The position numbers and the translations under genes are program-made. Shown here piece after piece: positions 33,029-46,012 of a DNA stretch of 64,000 bases. Source of the DNA: Flammula alnicola (lineage: Eukaryota; Basidiomycota; Agaricomycetes; Agaricales; Strophariaceae); NCBI GenBank assembly GCA_015499995.1, contig JADNRV010000007.1:186001-250000 (forward strand), given 5' to 3'. The notes beneath the pieces are model-generated. The model did not search any database. It was not told where the DNA came from and saw only the letters and a list, made by a program, of their open reading frames with translations. Numbering within the stretch: the stretch's first letter is position 1; each line of letters opens with the position of its first letter.

Positions 33029-33604
33029 CAGTCGAACCCCTCATAACGCATACCTCTGATAAGGCATAACCCCTTATAACGCATAGCTCCATCCGTCCAC
33101 CAAGTTGGTGGGCGGGGAATTGCATAGCATAACGCATAGGTCCGCAATAAGGCATAAGGCATACCCTCAGCGGGCAAAAGGCATAGGTTTTGGGCACTAT
33201 ATTAGGTAGAAATTCTTGAATTTAAGGTCAAATAATTGGTTTGCTGGTCGCCCCCACTGTGATGCACCACATGGACAGTTTAAAACTAGCCTTTTTGATA
33301 CTCTTAACCTGCAAAATTACCATTTTCGCGCCCTTTGGCATGATTTTCACACGACTCTAATGACTATGGGACCACTCTCACTGGGAGTATCCAAGGAAAT
33401 GTGAGCTTTCCTTCACAGATTTATTCACAATGGCCTATATTACTCTCCATGGCATATTTCAACACCAATACTTTAATTATTGTTTGGTATTTTGCCTATG
33501 GAATTTTGAATCTATTTTTAGCCTACCTCTGTTAATGCATAACCTCTGATAACGCATACCCTGGGCCGTCCACCGAGGGGTATGCGTTATGAGGGGTTCG
33601 ACTG
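33029..33604. mobile_element. Pogo/Tc1-mariner type MITE, 576 bp
   Basis: Perfect 26-bp inverted ends (CAGTCGAACCCCTCATAACG and on) lie between TA dinucleotides at 33027-33028 and 33605-33606, the target site of Tc1/mariner/pogo elements. The arms hold many ATAACGCAT/ATAAGGCAT units, continuing as subterminal repeats to about 33190 on the left. No transposase is present, so it would depend on a full-length relative elsewhere. Confidence 0.88.
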
Positions 33605-34063
33605 TACTTTTCAACCAGACTCGTCAGCCAGTAAATAGGCACTTATCAACCTAAGTATGCCCCAGTAGGAAAGATATTATTTTTTTTGATAAGACTGTTA
33701 ATTTATATATTCTAAACATGTTCTGAGAAATTTTAAAGGAAAAAGGTTGACACCTGGAACAGGGTGGCATAAATAAGAATTTGGCGCGCACCTTTTTTTT
33801 TTCCTAAGTCCAAAATGCTGCGTTGGATACTCAGTATCCGGCGATGGCCGATATTTCAAACTCCGCCTGAACAGAGCGTCAGGTGGTTGACCTTTGTTCT
33901 TAATCACCGTCGTCCTGGATCCATCCTAACCCTCAACTGCATATGACCCCGACGAGTCCCCAACAACCTACCTGACCATAGTCTGCTCACACCATGGGCT
34001 GGCATTCGATTAACAGCACCGCGAGGGCATAGGAAGTCTTAGGGAGATAGGAGGTAGGGACCC
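33605..34063. other. AT-rich spacer, no gene recognised
   Basis: This has homopolymer T runs near 33680 and 33795 and no convincing coding signal. The last 100 bases would be the upstream region of the small gene candidate. Confidence 0.4.
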
Positions 34064-34493
34064 ATGGTAGGAGGCCCATCAGGTACGTCGCGACTCGCGA
34101 ACAACGCCCCATGATGTCAGTGACAATGGAAAGCCATCTACGTGAATGGTAAGTGCTCCTTTTGAGCATGAGGAAAATAACCGGGATGCTTGCTTACTGG
34201 TTTCATAGGTACCCAACATATCTGTGCAGATCCGTTCAAGGTGAAGACTATTGCTGACAACATGTGAATATTGACAGTGCCTGTTACAGTGGAGTCGAGG
34301 GATGGAAGCGGGTATGAGAATGCAAAGCGCCAATATCTAGCAGGTAAGGTCCTCAAATATTGGACACGGAAGGTCGCATTCTGACCTTTCTCTGTGCTTG
34401 CCAGACGGCAACACCCATCACCACTTCCTTTCTCCGCGGTTCGCCACGTCTTCAGGTGTTGGATGCGACTTGGCATGGGAACCATATGCTTGA
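34064..34493 (+). CDS. Small five-exon gene candidate, unknown function
   Basis: The exons are 34064-34082, 34121-34148, 34209-34240, 34278-34343 and 34405-34493. All four introns are GT-AG with good donors (GTACGT, GTAAGT, GTGAAG, GTAAGG) and keep one frame for 77 residues. Readable parts are MVGGPSVTMESHLREW, YPTYLCRSVQ, VTVESRDGSGYENAKRQYL and HHHFLSPRFATSSG, ending CDLAWEPYA. Two introns are only 37-38 bp. I do not recognise a family. It sits among mobile elements and between the two AGGTTG clusters, so it could be a captured or decayed gene fragment. The consistent phase over four introns is the main support. Confidence 0.4.
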
Positions 34494-34572
34494 GGCCTCG
34501 CTGTGGGTTCAGCGATGGTGGCCTAGACTGTAGTAAACAGCGTGTAGTTTGTTCTCATTTAAAGTTCGTAGC

Positions 34573-34922
34573 TGTATGTAACCTAGTATGTAGTCGCAAT
34601 AATAGGTTGACTTTTGATTTAAAATGCCCACAGCGAGCTCAATCACGGTCCACGGAAGCTGCTAATTGGATACTATTTAACCAGCAATAGGTTGATTTTC
34701 GGTATGAATATAGGTTGGTTAACCCCCTGTGTTAGGTTGATCATACACCTTACTCAACCTATTTGTACATAGGTTGAAAAGTTAAAAAATAGGTTAGAAA
34801 ATGACCAAGGCGTCAACCTACTTACAAGGTTGATCACCAACCTAACGAAGATGAAAATTAACCTTTTATTTACTGATATGTAACCTAACTTAGGTCAAAT
34901 CCTCAGGTTGACCATCAACCTG
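34573..34922. repeat. AGGTTGA motif cluster
   Basis: About thirteen copies of AGGTTGA/TCAACCT or close variants occur in 350 bases in both orientations. Some form perfect hairpins: TCAACCTAT...ATAGGTTGA at 34754-34777 and CAGGTTGA-CCA-TCAACCTG at 34904-34922. This density is far above chance and resembles transposase-binding subterminal repeats. Confidence 0.75.
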
Positions 34923-35035
34923 GGCCGCCCGCACAGAGATTGACTATCAAGATAAGTGAAATGACAAGTTATTTGGTTCCTGCAATTATTGGTGCAAGTT
35001 CATTCAACTTCATTGCATGTTATCCCAGTACCTTC

Positions 35036-35644
35036 CTACCCCGAAAATCGCTCTATTAATCCAAGGCTTAGACATGCACTGCGGAGTCTCTTAGCGACTA
35101 AACTTGAGTGATTTGAAAAGCAAGCACTCACAGCGGCGCACCCATAGGTCGAGCTGTACGCCTTTCCGCCGATATGCTCAAAATTCTCGCCGCCGTCCAT
35201 CTCCACCTCGCCGCAGTAGTAGCACGAGTGGGCGAGCTCATCTTCAGAGAGGAGCAACTCCACCTTTTCAACCTCTATCGCCTCGCCCTCCGAATAACGG
35301 TCTGTTGCTCCGCTCGGCGCGGACATGCGTCGCGTAAGACCACACAGCTTGATAATGGGCCGTGGCTCAGCGTTGAGTAGTGCAGTGAGAATGCCAGGAT
35401 TCTGATGAGGAATGAACTCTAAACGATCCGAGCTGCAGTCTAGCCAGATATACGGTCGGCGGTCGATGGACTGAGGGAGGGGTGTCAAAGATTGCGGAGT
35501 AGAGACATTTAGGTGGCTGGTCTCGCGGTAAGGAGCGAGGCCGTATCGTCTGGAGAGGACGAGGAAGTACTGATTTCCGTTTCTTCGCGCGATGGCGAAC
35601 TCGAAGGAGCCATTCATGAGATTCTGATGGGCGAAAACGAACAT
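35036..35644 (-). CDS. Hypothetical protein with CxxC-type motif
   Basis: An open frame of 202 residues, starting MFVFAHQNLMNGSFEFAIARR; no family is recognised. The middle has SIDRRPYIWLDCSSDRLEFIPH. The region HSCYYCGEVEMDGGENFEHIGG has a CYYC pair that could bind zinc. After YGCAA a donor-like GTGAGT occurs, so the true C-terminus may be spliced (acceptor TTTAG, giving SLRDSAVHV) and not the read-through given here. It lies in the same direction as the PARG-like gene, 165 bp downstream of it. I judge it a real gene because codon use looks coherent over 600 bp. Confidence 0.5.
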   Translation of the reverse strand: MFVFAHQNLMNGSFEFAIARRNGNQYFLVLSRRYGLAPYRETSHLNVSTPQSLTPLPQSIDRRPYIWLDCSSDRLEFIPHQNPGILTALLNAEPRPIIKLCGLTRRMSAPSGATDRYSEGEAIEVEKVELLLSEDELAHSCYYCGEVEMDGGENFEHIGGKAYSSTYGCAAVSACFSNHSSLVAKRLRSACLSLGLIERFSG

Positions 35645-35809
35645 GATTAGAACGGTGGGCGTCGTTGATCTGCCTTTAAATACTGCTACCGCAGTCGGTA
35701 CACGTTGACGAGATGGGCGCTGCCAAATTGATTGAAATTGGATTGTAATCGTACAAGATTTTCACGGGCAGTCTAGCTATGTGAGGAATGTCCAAATTCA
35801 AACAACGAT

Positions 35810-37291
35810 TTACACGTACAAAGAGGACTCTTCACCACAACATGGACCGATCGAGCAGAGTTTCAAGAAATTGTCGCGCTGGAAGTTAGTAAGGGGAATA
35901 ATTCCATGATCCAACCCGTCACAGCAGTTCATGATATCTTCCGAGCACAGTCGCCGCATAACATCTGCTACGGTCATGAGTCTACATTTCTGCTTCAAGT
36001 GTTGTAGAATCGAAACGACAGTCAGGGGCCCCTCCGATCCCTCCATTCTCTCACCAACTTCGTAAGCCCGATCTTCGTCGACAGACAAGTGCAGTACAAT
36101 ACCCGCACGAGCTGCAGCCATCGTCAAAATAAGGCTTTTAACAATCGGATCGCCACCGAAGGTTCCTGCGCCCCACAAGGGGGACGAAATCTTCTCGATC
36201 TTTAGATGGGCGAGAGCTAAGAAGCCGGTGTAAGCTTTGTGTAGATCTCGTAGGAGGTATTTAGGATGGAGATCGGTAAGAGTCGTAGAAGACTGAGATG
36301 ATATGTCGAGCTCAGAAGCGTCGAGGAACAGGAATGTATGAGCAGATATGGTGAATGTCCCCAATGAACGGGCTTCTCGGCCCTGCCCTCTCCAATGCGA
36401 TATTGGGACATGACCGTGTGCTAAAAGGGCTGCTTGAGAGGATACAGGAGGCGATATAAGAAGGGCTCCCAATAACAGGAGTGGTGGGCAGGCACCGGTC
36501 ACCAGCTCTTCCTGAGTACAAGATGCACCGAAGCCAGGGGATTGATTTGAGGCTACAAGGGTGCATGGAACAGAGTGATGCGGAAAAGAAACCGTTCTAG
36601 TCGAAGTGGGCTCGATGACAAGGTGGTCAAAGACAAGATGGCTCGTGGAACCCATCCATACTGTCAATTCTTCTTCAGGACCCTTTGAAGGATTGGTGTA
36701 ATATTGATAGGTCATTCGCGTGGTGTCATCCAAGGGCATGCTGAAGTAGTCAAATAGGAATGAAAGGTAGCCCGAGACGGCGCTTTCAAGAGGTTGGGGT
36801 TCCGAATACCAGCATACGAAGGTACAACCCCATGTATTACCTTTGGGTTGTTTGAGAGTGTTAAGAATTTGGTGCGCAAGTAAGCATTTTATTTGAGTCA
36901 TTGACAGTTGGAGTTCCGGGTGTCGTGCATCGAGATAGGGTATCATATGTGTTGGGAATAGAGTAGGAAGAAGCAATGCTGCATCGAGAATGCCATTCAG
37001 CACCGATAGAGCAGTTGACGAGTGCTGATCTGGGTACTTTTCCTGCATAAAACGAGAGAGATACTGCGTGTTGAGATGGCCATCCATGTGTATCGAATAT
37101 GAGAGGTCTTCAATGAGATGGGAGAGTTGGAGAAGACTGTTGGCCGAGGTCGTTTTGGTGCGAAAAGAATGGATAGAAGCAACCATAATTGCCCAAATGG
37201 AGGGATTTTCATCATCGCAGATGCCTAAAGGATCAAGACAGAGTAGGGATGGATGTGAAGGAAGAAGATAGTACTCATCGAGATCCTCCAT
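35810..37291 (-). CDS. Poly(ADP-ribose) glycohydrolase (PARG) family protein
   Basis: An intronless frame of 493 residues. The PARG helical region includes LSMTQIKCLLAHQILNTLKQ, and the catalytic domain has LVASNQSPGFGASCTQEEL near residue 260. In PARG the catalytic signature is a glycine loop followed by QEE, whose second Glu is the general acid; QEE is kept here. The glycine loop is shorter (GFG) than the usual GGG-spaced form. Later blocks (WRGQGREARSLG, LFLDASELD, WGAGTFGGDPIVKSLILTMAAA) match the family's C-terminal half; the last corresponds to the WGCGAFGGD motif. It would remove poly(ADP-ribose) in the nucleus or cytosol. Activity is uncertain given the altered loop. It is divergent from MCM5. 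Confidence 0.78.
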   Translation of the reverse strand: MEDLDEYYLLPSHPSLLCLDPLGICDDENPSIWAIMVASIHSFRTKTTSANSLLQLSHLIEDLSYSIHMDGHLNTQYLSRFMQEKYPDQHSSTALSVLNGILDAALLLPTLFPTHMIPYLDARHPELQLSMTQIKCLLAHQILNTLKQPKGNTWGCTFVCWYSEPQPLESAVSGYLSFLFDYFSMPLDDTTRMTYQYYTNPSKGPEEELTVWMGSTSHLVFDHLVIEPTSTRTVSFPHHSVPCTLVASNQSPGFGASCTQEELVTGACPPLLLLGALLISPPVSSQAALLAHGHVPISHWRGQGREARSLGTFTISAHTFLFLDASELDISSQSSTTLTDLHPKYLLRDLHKAYTGFLALAHLKIEKISSPLWGAGTFGGDPIVKSLILTMAAARAGIVLHLSVDEDRAYEVGERMEGSEGPLTVVSILQHLKQKCRLMTVADVMRRLCSEDIMNCCDGLDHGIIPLTNFQRDNFLKLCSIGPCCGEESSLYV

Positions 37292-37483
37292 GCTACAAAA
37301 AGTAGCCTTTGATTTGGCTTTGATTTGAATCAGAAAGTTGCAGGTAATCTTCAGTTTGACGCGAACGTGCCTGCCCTAAAGCTCGTTATACCGTGGAAAG
37401 TCATCCATTTGCTCTTCAACCTCTCGACAAACTCTCACCAGCTACACGCTCTTCTTCCAGATACCCTTCTTTCTTCTGTCAGG
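37292..37483. promoter_or_regulatory. Divergent PARG/MCM5 promoter with an ACGCG core
   Basis: Only 192 bp separate the two start codons. The sequence TTTGACGCGAACG around 37356-37368 contains ACGCG, the core of the MluI cell-cycle box bound by MBF, which drives G1/S expression of MCM genes in yeasts. One short match is weak evidence. Confidence 0.35.
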
Positions 37484-40357
<2,874 letters not shown>

Positions 40358-40545
40358 TTGAAATTGAGAGTCGTGCTATCCTGCTGTTCGCTTACACGTA
40401 TTGTATTTATTGAAATCTCATGTACTTATTAGCATTCTGGACGATCGATTTGTACGTATGGATAGGAAACGCGAAGGAAACTACTTACAAGAACAAGGTT
40501 TACCTGTGATGAGGTCGAGTTTATACATTTTATACATTAAACATC

Positions 40546-40648
40546 GCCCGCCTAGCTCAATCGGATAGAGCGTCAGACTTTTACGAAGGTCCGGGTGATC
40601 GGTCACTTAGTGATCTGAAGGCTGCGAGTTCGACCCTCGCGGTGGGCT
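40546..40648 (+). tRNA. tRNA-Lys (anticodon UUU) with intron
   Basis: The acceptor arm GCCCGCC pairs with GGTGGGC. The D arm is GCTC-AATCGGATA-GAGC. The anticodon stem TCAGA pairs with TCTGA. The loop reads C-T-TTT-A, interrupted after position 37 by a 29-base intron (40584-40612), the standard eukaryotic site. The T arm is GCGAG-TTCGACC-CTCGC. A run of six Ts follows within 20 bases. It lies just downstream of MCM5. Confidence 0.93.
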
Positions 40649-40703
40649 AATGTGTTACTTTTTTGACAATATTGTGTTGAAAGAAATACCTTGTGTTAGC
40701 CCC

Positions 40704-41673
40704 AGGCTCCTAAACCATCCTCTCGTTCGAGAATCCTCTTCATATAGGGTAGATAGGATGTTATCTAATCTTTGTTATCTAAGGACAAATAAATGACAAC
40801 ACAACTTACGATGGGGATTCTCGACAGAGAGGCTGGCCTTCTTTGGATTCGGTGATCTCGGGCATACCTCACAAAACCTAACGTAGGGCTTAATTTATTG
40901 GGTTGCTGTTGATATGTCAGCACATCAGTCACCGGTTGTCACATCTACTAATAATTCTTCACTCGTACAAATGCGCTCGACGCAAGCTTTGATGAGCGTA
41001 AATACTAGCACCAAGTCCATCATCCTGTCCACACTCTCTCGTTATGTCTCTGAAATATCTCCGCTGAAAAATTTAATTACTAGTCAAGCTGAATAGCACC
41101 CAAATAGCACATCACCTCTGCCCTTTCCTCTCCATTAAATGAGGAGTCGGCAAAGCATCTCAACGGCTGAACTTACACAAAATTGAGTTAGATACGCTGC
41201 ACACTACCTTGCATGGACAATTGTTTGAGATTGGGTGCTGTAACGGTACTTCTAACTGTTCAATGTGGCCATTGGACGCTGACAGACGCTGGCATCCGGA
41301 AATTAGCCGCTTGACCCACTGGTCACTGTTCGAACCATGCACGGAGACACCCAAAGTCATGCCGATATACAATATTATCTATAGTAAGGGTATCTTAAAG
41401 CTTCAATACTGCTTTTGGGGATGGTTCGTAGTCGTACGGCTTGTGGTGTGGCAAGAATTGAAGAAGTCACACAAGCAAAGAAAATAAACCTTCGGCTAGG
41501 TTTTGTGAGGTATGCCCGAGATCACCGAATCCAAAGAAGGCCAGCCTCTCTGTCGAGAATCCCCATCGTAAGTTGTGTTGTCATTTATTTGTCCTTAGAT
41601 AACAAAGATTAGATAACATCCTATCTACCTTATATGAAGAGGATTCTCGAACGAGAGGATGGTTTAGGAGCCT
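40704..41673. mobile_element. MULE-like MITE with 177-bp terminal inverted repeats
   Basis: The left arm 40704-40880 (starting AGGCTCCTAAACCATCC) and right arm 41497-41673 are inverted copies differing at one base near the centre. GTGTTAGCCCC is duplicated directly at 40693-40703 and 41674-41684 (11 bp, or up to 13 if the boundary is moved by one base each side). Long arms with 9-11 bp duplications are typical of Mutator-like elements. The 616-bp middle has no transposase frame. Near-perfect arms suggest a recent insertion, 55 bp past the tRNA-Lys gene. Confidence 0.88.
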
Positions 41674-41919
41674 GTGTTAGCCCCAGAAATCCTGTTCTGT
41701 TTTACTCTAGTTATCAGCGTGTCCTAAACGACGTTGATCAGGTGCTATTATTATTAATTAATTCAGGTGGAGAGTCACATGGTGCCTTTAGGAAAGTCAT
41801 TCACATTAGGCGCGGCGACAAACATTACTGACCTGCTCTTCCGACTTGCTCTTCTGAGTCGTTATTGTGTACCACACCCTCGTGTACCAGCTGTACTTTC
41901 TTTTGCTTTGGCCACTCAC

Positions 41920-43322
41920 ATGAGCGCGATGGATACCGACGAGATTTCCGTGGTTCTACCTCCCACAACTACATCTGGCTTGGCTCTTTCACTGTAAGAA
42001 CGATTCTCCTGAACTCGAAGCTTCATGTGTTCAGTCTCTAAATCAGCCATCCTCTACCGATCTTGAACATATCAGATCATTGGACGAGATCGAAACTTCA
42101 AAAGAACTCTCTGGATCCCTTTGGTTCGTCTCCCTTTTATCGATTAATATCTCATATCTGACATCCTGCAGTGCTGGGCGCTCTTCTTGGAACACAAAAT
42201 GGGCGCGACGTAGAGATTGTAAACACCTTTGAACTCGCGGTGGTTGGCGAAGATAATGAGTTGGTGGACCACGAATTTCTTGTCTCGCGACGCGACCAAT
42301 GTATGCCCTGTTCATCTAAGACCTTTGATTCCAGAAGGCGCTGATATTCTTCTCAGACAAACAAGTGTTTCCGTCGCTAGAGTTCATTGGATGGTATACC
42401 ATTACACCCAAGCCCACGGCGCGACACATTGCCCTCCACGAACAAGTGGGTCAGAAGTTGGAATCCGAATTCAATGTCTTACTGACTCATATCTAGTTCA
42501 CAGGATATTGTTCTACCCCGCTTTTACTCATCCTACAGCCGAGTCTTGCTCTGGTCTCCAGCACTGATGTCAATGCCCAGACACTCCCATTTAAAGCATA
42601 CGAACCGACGATCGAACTTAGAGACCGTAAATCACGTTCGGTATATATCGAAGTGCCCTACAACGTAGAAACAGGAGAGGCAGAACGTATTGCCGTAGAT
42701 TGGACAGCGAGGGGAGGAGGTAGCGGGACAAGCTGTAAGCTAAAAGTCTACTATTTGAAAGCCTACCTTGACGATTCTCTTTTTAGTGGAATCACATTTG
42801 CAAACTCAAAGATCGGCTGTGAAGATGTTGCACGAGCGCATTCTCATACTCATCAAATATGTAACCGATGTAATTGCAGGTATGTACTACATGGTATACT
42901 CTGTCGTGCCTCATAACCTACATTTCTTCTAGGCACTGCGCGTTCAGATCATACTATTCTGCGGTCCTTGGTTGCCCTTCTCGCGTCTTTACCCGCATCA
43001 GAGAACAAGCATTTTAGGGAAGAGTTTGACACCGTAAGTTCCTTGCTCAGTTTATTTCACGATCACCATCTGATTGTTCTCGACGGCGGACAGGAATACG
43101 AAGACGTTCAATTGACCGCTTTCCTCTCTTCTCTCACAAAATCGACAAACATTCTAAATGACGTGAGCGGTTTCTATTTACCATTGCCATAGAACGATCT
43201 AAATTTTCTTGCAGCTTGTCGACAAACACATCGTGTTGACTTCTGGAAAAGATGAGAGAGGAGGACCTCGTAGAAGAATGGGAAGACAGGGTGGCCCTGG
43301 TGAATGGGACCGTTTCCACTGA
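41920..43322 (+). CDS. CSN6: COP9 signalosome subunit 6 (Csn6)
   Basis: An MPN- domain protein. After a short acidic N-terminus it reads LHPLPILNISDHWTRSKLQ, VLGALLGTQNGRDVEIVNTFEL, YKQVFPSLEFIGWYT, and PFKAYEPTIELRDRKS with YNVETGEAERIAVD, the Csn6 signature. It lacks the JAMM metal ligands, as expected for this scaffold subunit. Csn6 pairs with Csn5 in the complex that removes Nedd8 from cullins. Eight short canonical introns all keep phase; the last exon ends RRRMGRQGGPGEWDRFH. MSAMDTDE at 41920 is taken as the start; the ATG at 41929 is an alternative. The promoter lies immediately beyond the MULE-like MITE. Confidence 0.92.
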
Positions 43323-43681
43323 TCGCTTTCTTCTCTGCTTTCCAGCTGCTCTGTACATCATGCTCTCAAGAATGTCGTCGCTTGTACCCTTATCCAACAC
43401 TTGCATCAATGACATACATATTCGTCCTGCAGTCGAATCATAATGAATTAGATGGGGCCACTAGCCGTGATAATACATGGTATATATAATGATAACATCA
43501 TGCGAGAGGATATCGTCCGTACAAGATACAATGCAAAGAACACATGCAGATAAATAAATAGATGATGATGACTACCAGTAAAGCATGTTATACAACAACA
43601 AAGTCTTTCACATATCGCGAAAGTGGAATGAGTGGGGATAGATAGAAATCAGGCAAAAGATCTATTTTCCTTTCTCAGACG
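43323..43681. other. Convergent 3' flank between CSN6 and FRAY-type kinase
   Basis: A 359-bp AT-rich gap between two convergent stop codons. It holds both terminators. No other feature is visible. Confidence 0.45.
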
Positions 43682-46012
43682 CTACATCACAATCCACGTC
43701 AATTGAGATTTTGGCTTTCTGGAAGCAGAGAAAAAAAACGTACGCATGGCAGGTGATCGACTGGATCCTCGAGACAAGAGCCCTTTACTGGCGCTCGACA
43801 GCATACCAGACACTCTCCCTTTCTCTTTATCCTTTCGAGGCGAGCCTTCAAAATTGTCTCCCTGCAAGGTATCATTTCGAGACGATGCTGGTGACGGTGA
43901 CGGCCGCTTGACGTTGGACTTGAGCTTATGCCAAAGGGTCGGTATTGCTGGAGAACCAGTAGCTCGTGGACCAGCACGAACTGTCGGCTCTGGCAAAACC
44001 GATTTCAAGCCAATCAACGTACGATCACTATTGTGATCGGGTATGGCGCCGAGACGCTCCTTTCCTTGTCTTGAAGCGGTTGGTTCAGGAGTTGGGTCAG
44101 CAGCTTGCAATCTATGCGCAAGATCCGAGGACCCAGTATACGATGACGGAGCAGACGTATCCGGCGGTGACGACACATGACTAGGGCCCACCTCCGAGCT
44201 AAGGATGCTGGACTGCGACGTAGTCGGAGACGACGACGTCAAGGCCTCCTGCTCTGTGTCAGCTTCCTCGACGACGGAACCGTCTGACTCCTCGGTCAAA
44301 GGATCATTGCTAGCCGTCGCGGCTGTCCTGCGATCCTCCTCCATTTCGAAGACGCCAGAAGTTCTCAACTCTTGATCCTCTGCGGAGACGAATTCTTCGA
44401 GCACGCGTCTCCTATAGACGCTTGTGGTAGGTGAATTGAGCGTTGTTGCGAAGTCCCAGGAGTCGATGGAGTTGGCAGACAGAAGAGCCGGAATGACGCG
44501 ACGTTCTTGCCGTTGTGTGAGCGGAGGAAGGTCCTCTATCGACGCAAGTCAGTATTTAAGATATACTTTAGGAGAAGGATGTTATTACTTAGGATAGTGT
44601 TAATCAGGTAGGATTTCTTCTTCGCTGCTTTGAAGAAAGGGGTCTGTAGTAATTCCTCCGCTGTTGGACTTGCAATAACCTTCAGATTAAAATTGAATAT
44701 CGTGAAAAATACACGAACCGCTTTGCAGGATCTTTGACCAGACAACTATCCACGACATCTTTAAATGCACGAGAGTATTTGTATACTCCTCCATCACGAT
44801 TCAATGTTGGAGGATCTTCTTGAATACTAGGAAGAATACGGTTATTGTTGCATGCAATACAAGACAGCAAAAATGCTTACGTCCTAAGTAATACTCGCTG
44901 GGGAGACTCTCTGGATCTTGGAGGCCGCCCTTGTGTCAACTCCAGCGCCGTAATGCCAAAACTCCAGATATCTGCTTTGGAGTCGTATTGCTTGCCCTGA
45001 ATAAGCTCAGGCGACATCCAACAGGGCTATTCAACGTATGAGACAAGGTAAATCATCGGAAGAGAATGGGCCGCACCGTTCCAACGAAAGACTTGCGCTT
45101 TCCTATCCGAGGTTTAGGAGCCCCGTCGTCAAAGGCTACAGCCCGTTTTGCATTGTTGATAGCAGATATTGAGGGCACCACCTGAGAATCGGCGAGTGGA
45201 GGCTTGGCTGTGACAGAACCCAGCTCTGTAGAAGTGGAAGATGAGTGGACATGAGACGTGTCTTCGGCGAGGTCGGCAGCTACTCCTAGATCCCCGAGCA
45301 ACACCGTTCCGTCGTCGTCGATTAGCAGGTTCGCGGCTTTGACGTCACGATGGATGAAGCCATTTATGTGCAGATAGCTAGAACAGGCAAATTAATTAAT
45401 TCAAGCGCCCTGGGATGAGGGGATAGGAGGACGAACTTGAGTCCTTTGAGAGCTTGCCGCAAAATACATCGCACTACGTCCTCTTCCATACCTCCTGGCC
45501 ATCCGTAACGCATGACGTCTGCAGCGCTGCCTTTGTTCATTAGTCGAAGAGCAATATAAAGCTTGTGACCTTCCATCCATGATCCACGGACACGCAATAC
45601 ATTGGGGTGTTTTGAGAGTGACATGAGCGTTGTCTCTCTTTGCAGCAGTTGCAAAGACCGTGGCGGAAGAGAGTCGAGATCCAGCACCTTAAGGGCGCAT
45701 GGGATGTCTTTCGAAGATGCCTTGTTAGGCGAAGAGTCCGTGAAGGATGGGTGGTACGTCGCGGCATAGACTATCGACGAGGCGCCGAACCCTATGGGTG
45801 CACCGATGGTATAATCCTCAGCGCGGTCACTGGTACAAGCCAAGAAAGCGTGAAAATAAAGTGGTAGACCTGAGGACGTGAGGAGCGCACCTATATAATT
45901 GCCATTCATCTGGCACCGCACCAATGAACTGCTTTCCTCCATGTGGCATACTATCTTGGGCGCTGGCTGCTAGCCCGGTGCTCTGGATGGGCAAGTGGGT
46001 AGAAGATGTCAT
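43682..46012 (-). CDS. FRAY/OSR1-like STE20-family serine/threonine kinase
   Basis: The kinase domain begins WQLY-SDRAEDYTIGAPIGFGASSIVYAAT and continues with ALKVLDLDSLPPRSLQLLQRE. The catalytic loop is HRDVKAANLL and the DFG position reads GDLGVAADL. After an insert the domain resumes with KSFVGT-PCWMSPELIQG, DIWSFGITALELTQG and the PTAEELLQTPFF end. GFGASS and LGDLGVAADL are typical of the fungal FRAY/OSR1 branch. Family members signal in stress, polarity and ion homeostasis; the fungal role is little known. A serine/proline-rich tail of about 280 residues follows. The first intron (donor GTGCGC) joins DEWQLY to SDRAEDYT, placing the start in MTSSTHLPIQSTGLAASAQ at 46012; MPHGGKQF is a second candidate. 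Note GDLG in place of DFG, with the metal-binding Asp kept. Confidence 0.86.
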
